Shown: positions 43,812 to 51,924 of the stretch, in pieces
Layout of the letters: each line of letters begins with the position of its first letter
How positions within the stretch are numbered: position 1 is the stretch's first letter
Source of the DNA: JAUIAI01 sp049680625
GTDB taxonomy: Bacteria > Pseudomonadota > Gammaproteobacteria > Burkholderiales > Burkholderiaceae_E
Length of the DNA: 64,000 nucleotides
Direction of reading: 5' to 3'
Assembly: GCA_049680625.1 (NCBI GenBank)
Contig: JBAUID010000190.1
Coordinates: 1-64,000, forward strand
Made by a program: the position numbers and the translations under genes
The notes under the pieces: generated by a model
The model's input: only the letters and a program-made list of their open reading frames with translations
Told to the model about the DNA's origin: nothing
Databases searched by the model: none

Positions 43812-44405
43812 GTGGCTGGTAAAACAGATTCATCCGCAGTATGGGATAACCGTGCCCCAGGTTGGTTGCGCCGTGCTCGCCGGGTTGATTCCCCTAATTT
43901 TGACAGCCGTCCGGCTGGGGCTTTGGTTGATCTGCTCGTGATCCACCATATCAGTTTGCCCCCCGGCTATTTTTCCGGCGATGCTATTGAAAATCTGTTC
44001 TGCAATACGCTGGATTGCTCTTCAGACCCGGCGTACGCGGCGCTGGACGGACTACGGGTATCGAGTCACTTCCTGGTGACCCGACACGGGGGAGTACGTC
44101 AGTTTGTTGACATTTATGAGCGTGCATGGCATGCCGGGGTGTCGTCTTTTCAAGGACGGTCCGCGTGCAACGATTTTTCGGTTGGCGTCGAGTTGCAAGG
44201 TGATAGCAAGCGACCGTTTACTCCAGCCCAGTACCGCTCACTGGGGTTGCTGACGGCAGCGCTGCGGCAGGTACTACCGCTTCGCTTTGTTGCTGGCCAC
44301 AGTGATATTGCGCCGGGTCGGAAATTTGACCCAGGCCCCCGGTTTGACTGGGGCAAATTTCTGGCCACACCACCGGTGCGCGGACTGTCTCGTCCGCTGC
44401 AATGA
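43812..44405 (+). CDS. ampD: 1,6-anhydro-N-acetylmuramyl-L-alanine amidase AmpD
   Basis: 197 residues from a GTG at 43812 with no clear ribosome-binding site, 12 bp after pilR. Amidase_2 fold with the zinc ligands H (LLVIHHISLPPG), H and D (FVAGHSDIAPGRKFDPGPRFDW) and the FLVTRHGGVRQFVDIYERAW strand. It cleaves the lactyl-L-alanine bond in recycled cytoplasmic muropeptides. Consistent with the mpl gene at 59.4 kb, the next recycling enzyme. A terminator follows immediately. Confidence 0.94.
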   Translation: MAGKTDSSAVWDNRAPGWLRRARRVDSPNFDSRPAGALVDLLVIHHISLPPGYFSGDAIENLFCNTLDCSSDPAYAALDGLRVSSHFLVTRHGGVRQFVDIYERAWHAGVSSFQGRSACNDFSVGVELQGDSKRPFTPAQYRSLGLLTAALRQVLPLRFVAGHSDIAPGRKFDPGPRFDWGKFLATPPVRGLSRPLQ

Positions 44406-44431
44406 GAAACCTCGGATTGAGGTGTCGGTTC

Positions 44432-44455
44432 TGACGCGTATTGCGTCATTTTTTT
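44432..44455 (+). terminator. Intrinsic terminator after ampD
   Basis: TGACGC, loop GTATT, GCGTCA, then seven T residues, 27 bp after the ampD stop. Closes the ccsA-PP0621-pilS-pilR-ampD run. Confidence 0.9.
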
Positions 44456-44547
44456 GGCACAAAGTGTGCGTCTTGTTGCTCTGATTTGACGGGTTGCGCC
44501 ATCGGAGCCCGTTGTTGTTGCGCGTGGGTCAAAGAAGGTAAATCGAT

Positions 44548-44613
44548 TTGATTCGTGGCCAAGGAATCACTACACTTAGTAGCTGTAGTAAAGGGAAACA
44601 CTACATCTAGTGT
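44548..44613 (+). promoter_or_regulatory. Predicted promoter with paired NrdR-type boxes, upstream of nrdA
   Basis: -35-like TTGATT (44548-44553), 17-bp spacer, -10-like TACACT (44571-44576). Two NrdR-like 16-mers are centred 31 bp apart: 44567-44582 (TCACTACACTTAGTAG) overlaps the -10, and 44598-44613 (ACACTACATCTAGTGT) is close to the known NrdR consensus. NrdR represses ribonucleotide reductase genes from exactly such paired boxes. The promoter points at nrdA but lies about 1 kb upstream of it, with no gene between. Confidence 0.72.
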
Positions 44614-45619
44614 GTGGCCGGCAAGCTGATAGCAAAGCAATCGGGCAGCGGGCGGTGGTTCGGGTGATAAATCAGGCGATAAATCAGGCGGTGGCTAGTA
44701 CGCCAAACGCCAGCCGGAATTAACCGCGATGCGCTGGCCCGGGTCTGGTCTTCCCGTTCGAACGGTATGCCGTGACAGCGGAGCAGGCAGATTGGTGGGC
44801 AGTTCTGAATCCGGAACCAGATCGTTGTCAGCATTCTTAGAAGATGCGAGCGCGGTACTGAAATCGACGGGTACGTGCGGCCAACACTAGATAGAAGTTT
44901 CGCGTGTTACCGGCCTGCGAGCAGTGCGCAGTTTTTAATCATGAGTTTTCATCATGAATTTTGACCAGGTGCGGAGCCGGGTAAAAGAAAACAGAAAACG
45001 TTGGCAGCGTAAATGCCGGCTGAAAATGCTGACTGACAGAGCGTTGAAATAAAAAAATGCCGATTTAAATCGGATGTTCACGGGGTTGTTCATGAAAAAT
45101 TCGCAAGTTATGCACAGGTCATACACAAGCAATCCACAACTTGGTCCACAGCTTGTTAAGCCGGGGGTTTTTTATGTGCGATACAGTGCGCTCTGAGCGG
45201 TAGCCGGGATCAGGCAACGAGTAAGAACAACGATTGGAACCGGTTATCAGGTTATTTAGTTATTAATGTGCGCCATGAGCAGCGTGATTAGTTTTTGGGC
45301 GGCTTGGTCGCAACAGATTTTTGTGCCGGCGGATAATGTGTGGTCTTGAGCGGGTTCATGTGGTTCGTGCTAGTTCGTGTTAGTTCTTGTAATTCACGGC
45401 TTGATCGAATCGAACCGTACCGCTTTGCCACCAGGGGCGCCGATTCAGTGTAAGAGGTTACGGGTTAGAGGTTTACGGGATACGGGTCCCGGCGTTATCG
45501 GGTTAGGTTTAGCAAGGCTGGGTGAACAAGGCTGACCATCGATATCTGCAGTTTCCGCAAATAAAAAGATCTGGCTGTAACTGGCCAATAAATGACAACA
45601 CACTCCAGAAAAAAGAGGA
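44614..45619. other. Long non-coding leader between the NrdR promoter and nrdA
   Basis: About 1 kb with no credible gene on either strand. It holds a tandem 12-bp repeat (GATAAATCAGGC twice, 44666-44689), A/T-rich tracts near 45045-45072 containing the palindrome CGATTTAAATCG, the DnaA-box-like array at 45108-45150, another A/T-rich stretch near 45240-45270, and repetitive GTTACGGG-like motifs at 45450-45500. nrdA has its own ribosome-binding site (GAGGAATGACG), so this is either a very long 5' UTR or holds a second promoter. Confidence 0.6.
45108..45150 (+). promoter_or_regulatory. Array of four DnaA-box-like 9-mers with helical spacing
   Basis: Same-orientation 9-mers: TTATGCACA at 45108 (full match to TTWTNCACA), TCATACACA at 45119 (one mismatch), CAATCCACA at 45130 (two mismatches) and TGGTCCACA at 45142 (two mismatches). 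Starts are 11, 11 and 12 bp apart, about one helical turn, placing all on one face. DnaA is known to bind boxes at the E. coli nrdAB promoter. This array lies about 470 bp upstream of nrdA. No dnaA, dnaN, gidA or rpmH neighbours, so it is probably regulatory, not oriC. Confidence 0.6.
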
Positions 45620-48562
45620 ATGACGATGCAACGGGTTGCCGACCACCCTACTGACTTTGTGACTGCGCCAGCTGATGGTGTCGTCGCAGGGCGAAAATTA
45701 GATAGCGCTAAAACCAAGGCGCAACAGCAGTATCAGGACTACAAGATCATTCGACGCAATGGCTCGGTCGTGACCTTTGAGCCGCAGAAGATTTCGATTG
45801 CCGTGACCAAAGCGTTTTTAGCGGTCAACGGCGGTCAGGGCGCGGCATCGGCCCGTATCCGCGCGCTGGTTGAAGAGATGACAACCAGCGTTGTCAGTGC
45901 CTTGTTACGTGGTAAACAAGGCGGTGGCACTTTCCATATTGAAGATATTCAGGATCAGGTTGAGCTTGCCCTGATGCGTTCTGGTGAGCACGAAGTCGCC
46001 CGCGCCTATGTGTTGTACCGGGAGAGGCGCGCCCAGGAAAGAGCGGTTAAATCGAGTGAGCAGGCGGCTGCAGGGCAAACCAGCGGGCCGGTTATTAATA
46101 TCACCGACGGTGGGGTCACCGCGCCGCTGGATCAGACGGCACTGGCTCGCCTGATCGACTCGGCCTGCGCCAACCTCGGTGAGGCGGTGTCTGGTCAGCC
46201 AATCATGACCGAAACCCTTAAGAATCTGTATGACGGGGTGCCAATAGAAGAAGTTTATAAGTCGGCCATTCTGTCGTCACGGGCGCTAATTGAAAAAGAA
46301 CCGGCTTACAGTCAGGCGACAGCCCGCCTGTTGTTGCACACGGTGCGCCGCGAAGTGCTGGGTGAAACAGTGTTTCACGAAGAAATGACCGCGCGTTATT
46401 CGGAATATTTCCCCCGTTATGTGCGTATCGGTATTGAAGCCGGCTTACTGAACTCGAGTTTGCAGCAGTACGATCTGGCCCGACTGGCCAAGGCCCTGGT
46501 AGCGGATCGTGACCAGCAGTTCACCTATCTGGGCCTGCAGACTCTGTATGATCGCTATTTCCTGCATATCGATGAGCGCCGCATTGAGCTACCCCAGGTC
46601 TTTTTCATGCGCGTCGCAATGGGTCTGGCCCTGAACGAAATCAATCGTGAAGAGCGGGCTATCGAGTTCTATAACCAGTTGTCGAGCTTCGACTTCATGA
46701 GCTCAACCCCAACGCTGTTTAACTCGGCCACCCTGCGCTCGCAACTGTCGTCTTGTTACCTGACCACGGTTGCTGATGATCTGGATGGCATTTACGAAGC
46801 GATCAAGGAAAATGCTTTGCTGGCGAAATATGCTGGTGGCCTGGGTAACGACTGGACACCGGTGCGTGCATTGGGCAGCCACATCAAGGGGACCAACGGC
46901 AAGAGCCAGGGTGTTGTTCCATTTTTGAAGGTTGTTAACGATACTGCGGTAGCGGTTAACCAGGGTGGGAAGCGCAAGGGAGCGGTTTGTGCCTACCTGG
47001 AATCCTGGCACCTGGATATTGAAGAGTTTCTCGAGCTGCGCAAGAACACCGGTGACGATCGCCGTCGCACCCATGACATGAATACGGCCAACTGGATACC
47101 CGATTTATTTATGAAGCGGGTAATGGAGGATGGCCAGTGGACTTTGTTCTCACCGTCCAGCTGCCCAGACCTGCATGACAAGTTCGGTGCCGACTTTGAA
47201 GCGGCTTATTCCCGCTACGAAGCGCTGGCCGATCAGGGCGAGATGAAGCCGTATAAGCGGGTTTCTGCTACCCAATTGTGGCGCAAGATGCTGTCCATGC
47301 TGTTTGAAACCGGGCATCCGTGGATCACGTTCAAAGATCCGTGCAACCTGCGTTCACCGCAGCAGCATACGGGTGTCGTACACAGCTCGAACCTGTGTAC
47401 TGAAATAACCCTGAATACCAGCGAGTCTGAAATTGCGGTTTGTAATCTCGGGTCGGTCAACCTGGTTGCTCACCTTATCGAACGTGATGGTGAGTGGATC
47501 CTTGATCAGGAGAAGCTGAAAAAGACGATTCGCACGGCAATGCGGATGCTGGATAACGTGATTGACATCAACTATTACGCCGTTGGTAAGGCCAGGAACT
47601 CCAACTTACGCCATCGCCCGGTTGGTATGGGCATCATGGGTTTCCAGGACTGCCTGCATAAGATGGGTGTGCCGTACGCCAGCCAGCAAGCCGTTGAATT
47701 TGCTGATCGTTCAATGGAAGCGGTGTGTTACTACGCCTACTGGGCATCAACCGAGCTGGCAGAGGAGCGTGGCAGCTACACGAGCTTTAAGGGGTCGTTA
47801 TGGGATCAGGGCATCCTGCCGAAGGACTCGCTTGAGATCCTGCGTAAGCACCGAGGGCATCTGGCGGGTGATCCGTCTACATCTCTGGTCGACATCGATA
47901 TGTCAGAAACGATGGACTGGGACGCCTTGCGTCAGCGTATCGCTGGCCATGGCATGCGTAACTCGAATTGCATCGCGATCGCCCCGACAGCCACCATTTC
48001 GAACATCATTGGCGTTTCAGCCTGTATCGAACCGACATTCCAGAACTTATTTGTTAAGTCCAACCTGTCTGGTGAGTTCACGGTTGTTAACGAGTATCTG
48101 GTACGTGATCTGAAGAAACTTGGATTGTGGGACGAAGTAATGATCTCCGATCTGAAGTACTTCGACGGTTCATTGGCCAGCATCGATCGCATTCCTGAAT
48201 CGATGCGCGTTTTGTACGCTACTGCCTTCGAAATGGATTCGTCCTGGTGTGTTGAGGCGGCTGCGAGGCGCCAAAAATGGATTGATCAAGCCCAATCGCT
48301 AAACATCTACATGGCCGGTGCTTCGGGCAAAAAGCTGCACGATACCTACATGTTGGCTTGGTTGCGGGGCCTGAAGACGACGTATTACCTGCGGACGATG
48401 GGTGCCACCAGTGCTGAGAAATCCACTGGAAAGATTGGCCAGCTTAACGCGGTGACATCTGATGGCGCTGCTGGTGACTTTGGCTCTGGCAAGTTGCTTC
48501 GTGAGTCGCAAGCGCCGGCCTTCTGTGCGATCGACGATCCGGATTGCGAAGCCTGTCAGTAG
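45620..48562 (+). CDS. nrdA: Ribonucleoside-diphosphate reductase class Ia, alpha subunit
   Basis: 980 residues. An N-terminal ATP-cone allosteric domain (about 40-130: IIRRNGSVVTFEPQKISIAV...). The catalytic barrel has SSCYLTTV (redox Cys), the NLCTEI triad (Asn, radical Cys, Glu), AVCNLGSVNL (second redox Cys) and NSNCIAIAPTATISNIIGVS. It ends CAIDDPDCEACQ, the flexible C-terminal cysteine pair that receives electrons from thioredoxin or glutaredoxin. It reduces NDPs to dNDPs with the NrdB radical subunit encoded about 550 bp downstream. Length about 200 residues above E. coli NrdA, typical of the longer beta/Pseudomonas form. Confidence 0.97.
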   Translation: MTMQRVADHPTDFVTAPADGVVAGRKLDSAKTKAQQQYQDYKIIRRNGSVVTFEPQKISIAVTKAFLAVNGGQGAASARIRALVEEMTTSVVSALLRGKQGGGTFHIEDIQDQVELALMRSGEHEVARAYVLYRERRAQERAVKSSEQAAAGQTSGPVINITDGGVTAPLDQTALARLIDSACANLGEAVSGQPIMTETLKNLYDGVPIEEVYKSAILSSRALIEKEPAYSQATARLLLHTVRREVLGETVFHEEMTARYSEYFPRYVRIGIEAGLLNSSLQQYDLARLAKALVADRDQQFTYLGLQTLYDRYFLHIDERRIELPQVFFMRVAMGLALNEINREERAIEFYNQLSSFDFMSSTPTLFNSATLRSQLSSCYLTTVADDLDGIYEAIKENALLAKYAGGLGNDWTPVRALGSHIKGTNGKSQGVVPFLKVVNDTAVAVNQGGKRKGAVCAYLESWHLDIEEFLELRKNTGDDRRRTHDMNTANWIPDLFMKRVMEDGQWTLFSPSSCPDLHDKFGADFEAAYSRYEALADQGEMKPYKRVSATQLWRKMLSMLFETGHPWITFKDPCNLRSPQQHTGVVHSSNLCTEITLNTSESEIAVCNLGSVNLVAHLIERDGEWILDQEKLKKTIRTAMRMLDNVIDINYYAVGKARNSNLRHRPVGMGIMGFQDCLHKMGVPYASQQAVEFADRSMEAVCYYAYWASTELAEERGSYTSFKGSLWDQGILPKDSLEILRKHRGHLAGDPSTSLVDIDMSETMDWDALRQRIAGHGMRNSNCIAIAPTATISNIIGVSACIEPTFQNLFVKSNLSGEFTVVNEYLVRDLKKLGLWDEVMISDLKYFDGSLASIDRIPESMRVLYATAFEMDSSWCVEAAARRQKWIDQAQSLNIYMAGASGKKLHDTYMLAWLRGLKTTYYLRTMGATSAEKSTGKIGQLNAVTSDGAAGDFGSGKLLRESQAPAFCAIDDPDCEACQ

Positions 48563-49111
48563 CTTGCATCACGTATGTATGTCCGATTGGACCTCCTGCC
48601 TGCGACATTGCAGGGGGGGCAATCGGGTCATACAGCGCGAGGGCTTCGACTCACATTCATCACGGCGCGCTGGCAACGATTGTCACGTATTCCAGCCTAA
48701 TCATTTATCAGAGCGCAAAAACTTTGAAACCCGATTGAGGTTCTCACGAACTTTTGCGCGCTTGAAGTAATAAGAAAGAGATCGAACAGATCAATGACTG
48801 AAGAAAACTAAATCAAAAAATTCACTCGTTGCGACGTGCAAAATTTTTCGCCTTGTTGCACAATTGCCAATAGAGATGTCAAGATGATTGTCTCTATCGT
48901 TGCAAGAGATACACAACGAAAGTAAGATTCACCCTGTTAATAACAAATGGAATCTTGCGCTCGTCTACGAGTTGAATTCAAAGCACTACAAGCATAAGCG
49001 CCGTGCAGGCGATAGCAGTAAGGGCAGTAAAGGTACTAAGGCTAGTAATTAGTACCAAGCAGTACTAAGCCGGCACATTGAATTAACCGTATACAAATAG
49101 CGAGATCAAAG
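48563..49111. other. Non-coding spacer between nrdA and nrdB
   Basis: About 550 bp, no credible gene. It contains a strong hairpin (48583-48626) 20 bp after the nrdA stop, a weaker inverted repeat ATAGAGA/TCTCTAT at 48870-48897, one DnaA-box-like 9-mer (TGTTGCACA near 48855) and short AGTA-rich repeats at about 49015-49070. No NrdR-like pair was found here. nrdB may have its own promoter in the A/T-rich stretch near 48780-48960. Confidence 0.5.
48583..48626 (+). other. Two-part hairpin just after nrdA
   Basis: Outer stem CCGATTG/CAATCGG (7 bp), a 2x2 internal loop, inner stem CCTCCTGC/GCAGGGGG (8 bp, one G-U), 10-nt loop. No T-run follows. Likely an mRNA 3'-end stabiliser or processing/attenuation structure within the nrdA-nrdB transcript. 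Confidence 0.6.
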
Positions 49112-50404
49112 ATGCTTTCCTGGGACGATCCAATCCAACCCGCAGCAAATCCTGCGGGTTTGCTAAATAAAATGCCGGCAGCGACGGCCTCGAACGTTAT
49201 TTCCGTTGAGCGCTCAGCTGACGGAATCGTGCCTGCCGCAGGTGCGATGCCTGCTGCGAATGGTCCAAATGGTCCGTTTTCTCCGGCAGCAGCCAACAAA
49301 ACCCCAGGTCTGAACCGGCCCGGCGCTGGCACGACGGCTAAAACGGGTGGCGATTCGCAAGAAGATTTGGTCATCGATCCTAAAGATCGCCGGGTACGGG
49401 CCGAAGACAAGCGAATCATTAACGGTGCTTCTGATGTCAACCAGCTGGTGCCGTTCAAGTACAAATGGGCCTGGGAAAAGTACCTCGCTACTTGCGCTAA
49501 CCACTGGATGCCGCAAGAGGTCAACATGTCCCGCGACATCGAACTGTGGAAAAATCCCAATGGCCTGACGGATGATGAACGCCGCCTCGTCACCCGGAAC
49601 CTCGGCTTTTTTGTCACCGCCGACTCCCTGGCGGCCAACAATATTGTCCTGGGCACGTATCGCCACATCACTGCCCCTGAATGCCGCCAGTTTTTGCTTC
49701 GCCAGGCATTTGAAGAGGCAATTCATACCCATGCCTATCAATATATCGTTGAATCTCTTGGGCTTGATGAGGCAGAAGTATTCAATGCCTACCATGAAAT
49801 AGCGTCAATTCGGGATAAAGACGAGTTTCTGATTCCCTTCATCGATACCCTGACAGACCCACATTTTGTCACCGGCACGCCAGAGGCAGACCAGTCACTG
49901 CTCAAGTCTCTGATCGTATTTGCCTGCCTGATGGAAGGATTGTTCTTCTATGTCGGCTTTGTACAGATCCTGGCCCTGGGGCGTCAGAACAAAATGACTG
50001 GTGCTGCTGAGCAATATCAGTACATCCTGCGTGACGAGTCCATGCATTGTAATTTTGGCATCGATCTGATCAATACGATCAAACTCGAGAATCCGCATCT
50101 GTGGACGCCGGCGTTTCGCAAAGAGTTGACTGGTTTGTTCCAGCAGGCTGTCGAGCTTGAGTACGCTTACGCGGAAGACACGATGCCGCGTGGGGTGTTG
50201 GGATTGAATGCGCCGATGTTCAAGGCTTATTTGCGTTTTATCGCAAATCGTCGGGCGCAACAGATTGGTTTAGAACCGATGTTTGCACACGAAGAGAATC
50301 CGTTTCCGTGGATGAGTGAGATGATTGATCTTAAAAAAGAACGTAACTTTTTTGAGACAAGAGTTATTGAATATCAAACTGGTGGCGCACTCAGCTGGGA
50401 TTAA
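49112..50404 (+). CDS. nrdB: Ribonucleoside-diphosphate reductase class Ia, beta subunit
   Basis: 430 residues. The first ~85 residues are Ala/Pro/Gly-rich and low complexity after MLSWDDP. The core has FVTADSLAANN (first iron Asp), FEEAIHTHAYQYI (Glu, His and, four residues after the His, the radical Tyr) and RDESMHCNFG (Glu and His). It ends GGALSWD, the C-terminal tail that docks on NrdA. All class Ia diiron-tyrosyl ligands are therefore present. The N-terminal extension is, as I recall, normal for Burkholderiales NrdB. Confidence 0.96.
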   Translation: MLSWDDPIQPAANPAGLLNKMPAATASNVISVERSADGIVPAAGAMPAANGPNGPFSPAAANKTPGLNRPGAGTTAKTGGDSQEDLVIDPKDRRVRAEDKRIINGASDVNQLVPFKYKWAWEKYLATCANHWMPQEVNMSRDIELWKNPNGLTDDERRLVTRNLGFFVTADSLAANNIVLGTYRHITAPECRQFLLRQAFEEAIHTHAYQYIVESLGLDEAEVFNAYHEIASIRDKDEFLIPFIDTLTDPHFVTGTPEADQSLLKSLIVFACLMEGLFFYVGFVQILALGRQNKMTGAAEQYQYILRDESMHCNFGIDLINTIKLENPHLWTPAFRKELTGLFQQAVELEYAYAEDTMPRGVLGLNAPMFKAYLRFIANRRAQQIGLEPMFAHEENPFPWMSEMIDLKKERNFFETRVIEYQTGGALSWD

Positions 50405-50717
50405 GCGCCGTTTATGCCATTGAAAGTGGTACAGCCATGACAAAGGATTGATAGTTGAGGGTAATGACACGCGCGCGAAAAAAAATGACGCACTGGATCT
50501 TGTCACACAAATGACATCGAGAGCTACAGCAACAAACCGCCAGCATCACGACTCACCGATTCACGGGTTGACCGTAACCGAAGGTCAACCCGTTACCGAA
50601 TTCATTAGCGTTGGGGTGAACCCAAAAGTACTAGAAGCTCTAGCGCCGATGAATAGCCCGTTGGACAGATCCGTCACAGCGGGTTTCCGAATTGCCATTA
50701 AACCTAGGAGTTAACTC
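50405..50717. other. Intergenic region before the H1-like gene, with an 11-bp inverted repeat
   Basis: 313 bp, no supported gene (a weak 88-codon frame on the plus strand has no ribosome-binding site or family features). A perfect 11-bp inverted repeat ACGGGTTGACC/GGTCAACCCGT with a 9-nt spacer lies at 50563-50593. With no T-run it looks like a protein-binding site or cruciform more than a terminator for nrdB. Confidence 0.5.
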
Positions 50718-51092
50718 ATGGCTACGGCTAAAAGAAAGACCACCAAGAAGGCCAAGAAACCGGCCGCACGTAAGGCAGCAAAGAAGACGGTAAAGCGTAA
50801 AGCAGCACCGGCTAAGCGGGGCACCGCTAAGAAAGCAGCGAAGAAGCGCCCTGCCAAGAAAGCGGCGAAAAAAGCAGCTAAGAAGCGCCCTGCCAAGAAA
50901 GCAGCCAAAAAAGCAGCTAAGAAGCGTCCTGCCAAGAAAGCAGCGAAGAAGCGTCCTGCTAAGAAAGCAGCGAAGAAGCGTCCTGCTAAGAAGGCCGCTA
51001 AGAAGCGTCCTGCTAAGAAAGCTGCCAAGAAAACCGCTAAGAAGCCTGCCCGAAAGGCAGCTAAGAAGCGGGTAGCAAAAAAAAAGCGGTAA
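50718..51092 (+). CDS. Lysine/alanine-rich histone H1-like protein
   Basis: 124 residues; CTAGGAG precedes the ATG. Composed only of Ala, Lys, Arg, Pro, Thr, Val, Gly and the initial Met: no acidic and no aromatic residue at all. Built on KKRPAKKAA repeats, like the C-terminal tail of eukaryotic H1 and bacterial HctB/AlgP/BpH1 proteins. Expected to bind DNA non-specifically and condense the nucleoid or modulate transcription. Position after nrdB is conserved in Burkholderiales as I recall it. Followed by a GC-rich terminator. Confidence 0.9.
   Translation: MATAKRKTTKKAKKPAARKAAKKTVKRKAAPAKRGTAKKAAKKRPAKKAAKKAAKKRPAKKAAKKAAKKRPAKKAAKKRPAKKAAKKRPAKKAAKKRPAKKAAKKTAKKPARKAAKKRVAKKKR
50841..51026 (+). 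repeat. In-frame tandem repeats (27/39 bp) within the H1-like gene
   Basis: Six consecutive units, two of 39 bp (27 bp plus AAAAAAGCAGCT) and four of 27 bp, each encoding KKRPAKKAA with or without KKAA. Copies differ mainly at third codon positions. Prone to length variation by slippage or recombination without frameshift. Confidence 0.88.
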
Positions 51093-51212
51093 CAAAAAGT
51101 AGTAATCAAGGGGCGCCCCGACAAAAATCAGCGCCTCTGAATCCGTCAGTAGCCTGGCCTTTTCCAACGGGAAACCGGCCTTGACCACTGGCAATCACGC
51201 GAAAGTGTGCTG

Positions 51213-51242
51213 CCCCGGGGCGAGTCGTCCCGGGGTTTTTTT
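51213..51242 (+). terminator. Intrinsic terminator after the H1-like gene
   Basis: CCCCGGG, 9-nt loop, CCCGGGG, then seven T residues. 120 bp downstream of the stop codon and 43 bp before yggT. Confidence 0.9.
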
Positions 51243-51284
51243 ATGAGAAACTCGGTCTTGTGACTGAAAAAGAAGGCGGCTGAA

Positions 51285-51839
51285 ATGACAAGAGCAGTAT
51301 GGTTTTTGCTGGATACCGTGGGTAGCTTGCTGGCGATGGCTTGTTTACTGCGCGCCTATATGTACTGGCTGAAAATGGGTGCCCGCGACCCGATTGGTCA
51401 TTTTGTTACCGCGATAACCGACTGGATGATCAAACCGTTGCGTCGACTGATGCCGTCATCACGAACCATTGACTGGCCAAGCCTGGCGGCGGCCGTGCTG
51501 ATTGCGGTGGCTTTGGCGGCGGCCATTGTGGCGTTGTCGGCTGGCGCGGGTGCAATGGTCCCGGGTTTTGGTTCGGTATTTCTTGCGGCCGTTTACTGGT
51601 TGTTTAAATCGGCCGTATTCCTGTTGTTAATGTTGGTGTTTGCGGCCGTGGTTTTGTCCTGGGTCAATCCGCATGCGCCGATGGCACCGACAATCTCGGC
51701 GCTCACCAATCCATTTCTGATGCCGTTGCGGCGAGTTATCCCACTAATTGGCGGGATCGACCTGTCGCCGATGGTATTGATTATTGGCTTGATGTTTTTG
51801 CAGGAATTGCTGCGCAGCGTGATCCGGCCAATTTTCTGA
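51285..51839 (+). CDS. YggT-family membrane protein
   Basis: 184 residues, GGCGGCTGAA before the ATG. Two tandem YGGT units, each of two helices with a polar proline-containing hairpin (MIKPLRRLMPSSRTIDWPSL and FLMPLRRVIPLIGGIDLSPM). Inner-membrane protein implicated by others in osmotic stress and membrane organisation; the function is not firmly known. It is the last plus-strand gene before a long minus-strand block. Confidence 0.92.
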   Translation: MTRAVWFLLDTVGSLLAMACLLRAYMYWLKMGARDPIGHFVTAITDWMIKPLRRLMPSSRTIDWPSLAAAVLIAVALAAAIVALSAGAGAMVPGFGSVFLAAVYWLFKSAVFLLLMLVFAAVVLSWVNPHAPMAPTISALTNPFLMPLRRVIPLIGGIDLSPMVLIIGLMFLQELLRSVIRPIF

Positions 51840-51924
51840 CAATTCGATAGCGCCGGCAGATTCAGCCGGTGTTCATGCTAATTTGGTCGGCAGCTGTTTG
51901 GCTTCCCCGCCGCTGCTAGTGCAC

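Noticed and set aside
44446..45132. Several minus-strand frames of 60-90 codons in the nrdA leader
   Set aside because: No ribosome-binding sites, odd residue composition and no recognisable motifs; the region also holds regulatory sequences.
45040..45160. Candidate chromosomal replication origin (DnaA-like boxes next to A/T-rich DNA)
   Set aside because: None of the usual origin neighbours (dnaA, dnaN, gidA, rpmH, parAB) are present, three of four boxes have mismatches, and the location upstream of nrdA fits known DnaA control of ribonucleotide reductase better.
49112..49400. Ala/Pro-rich N-terminal extension of NrdB as a novel domain
   Set aside because: As I recall, Burkholderiales NrdB proteins regularly have such a low-complexity extension after the MLSWDD start, so it is a lineage trait.
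50448..50714. 88-codon plus-strand frame between nrdB and the H1-like gene
   Set aside because: TTG start without a ribosome-binding site, composition unlike a folded protein, and an inverted repeat lies inside it.
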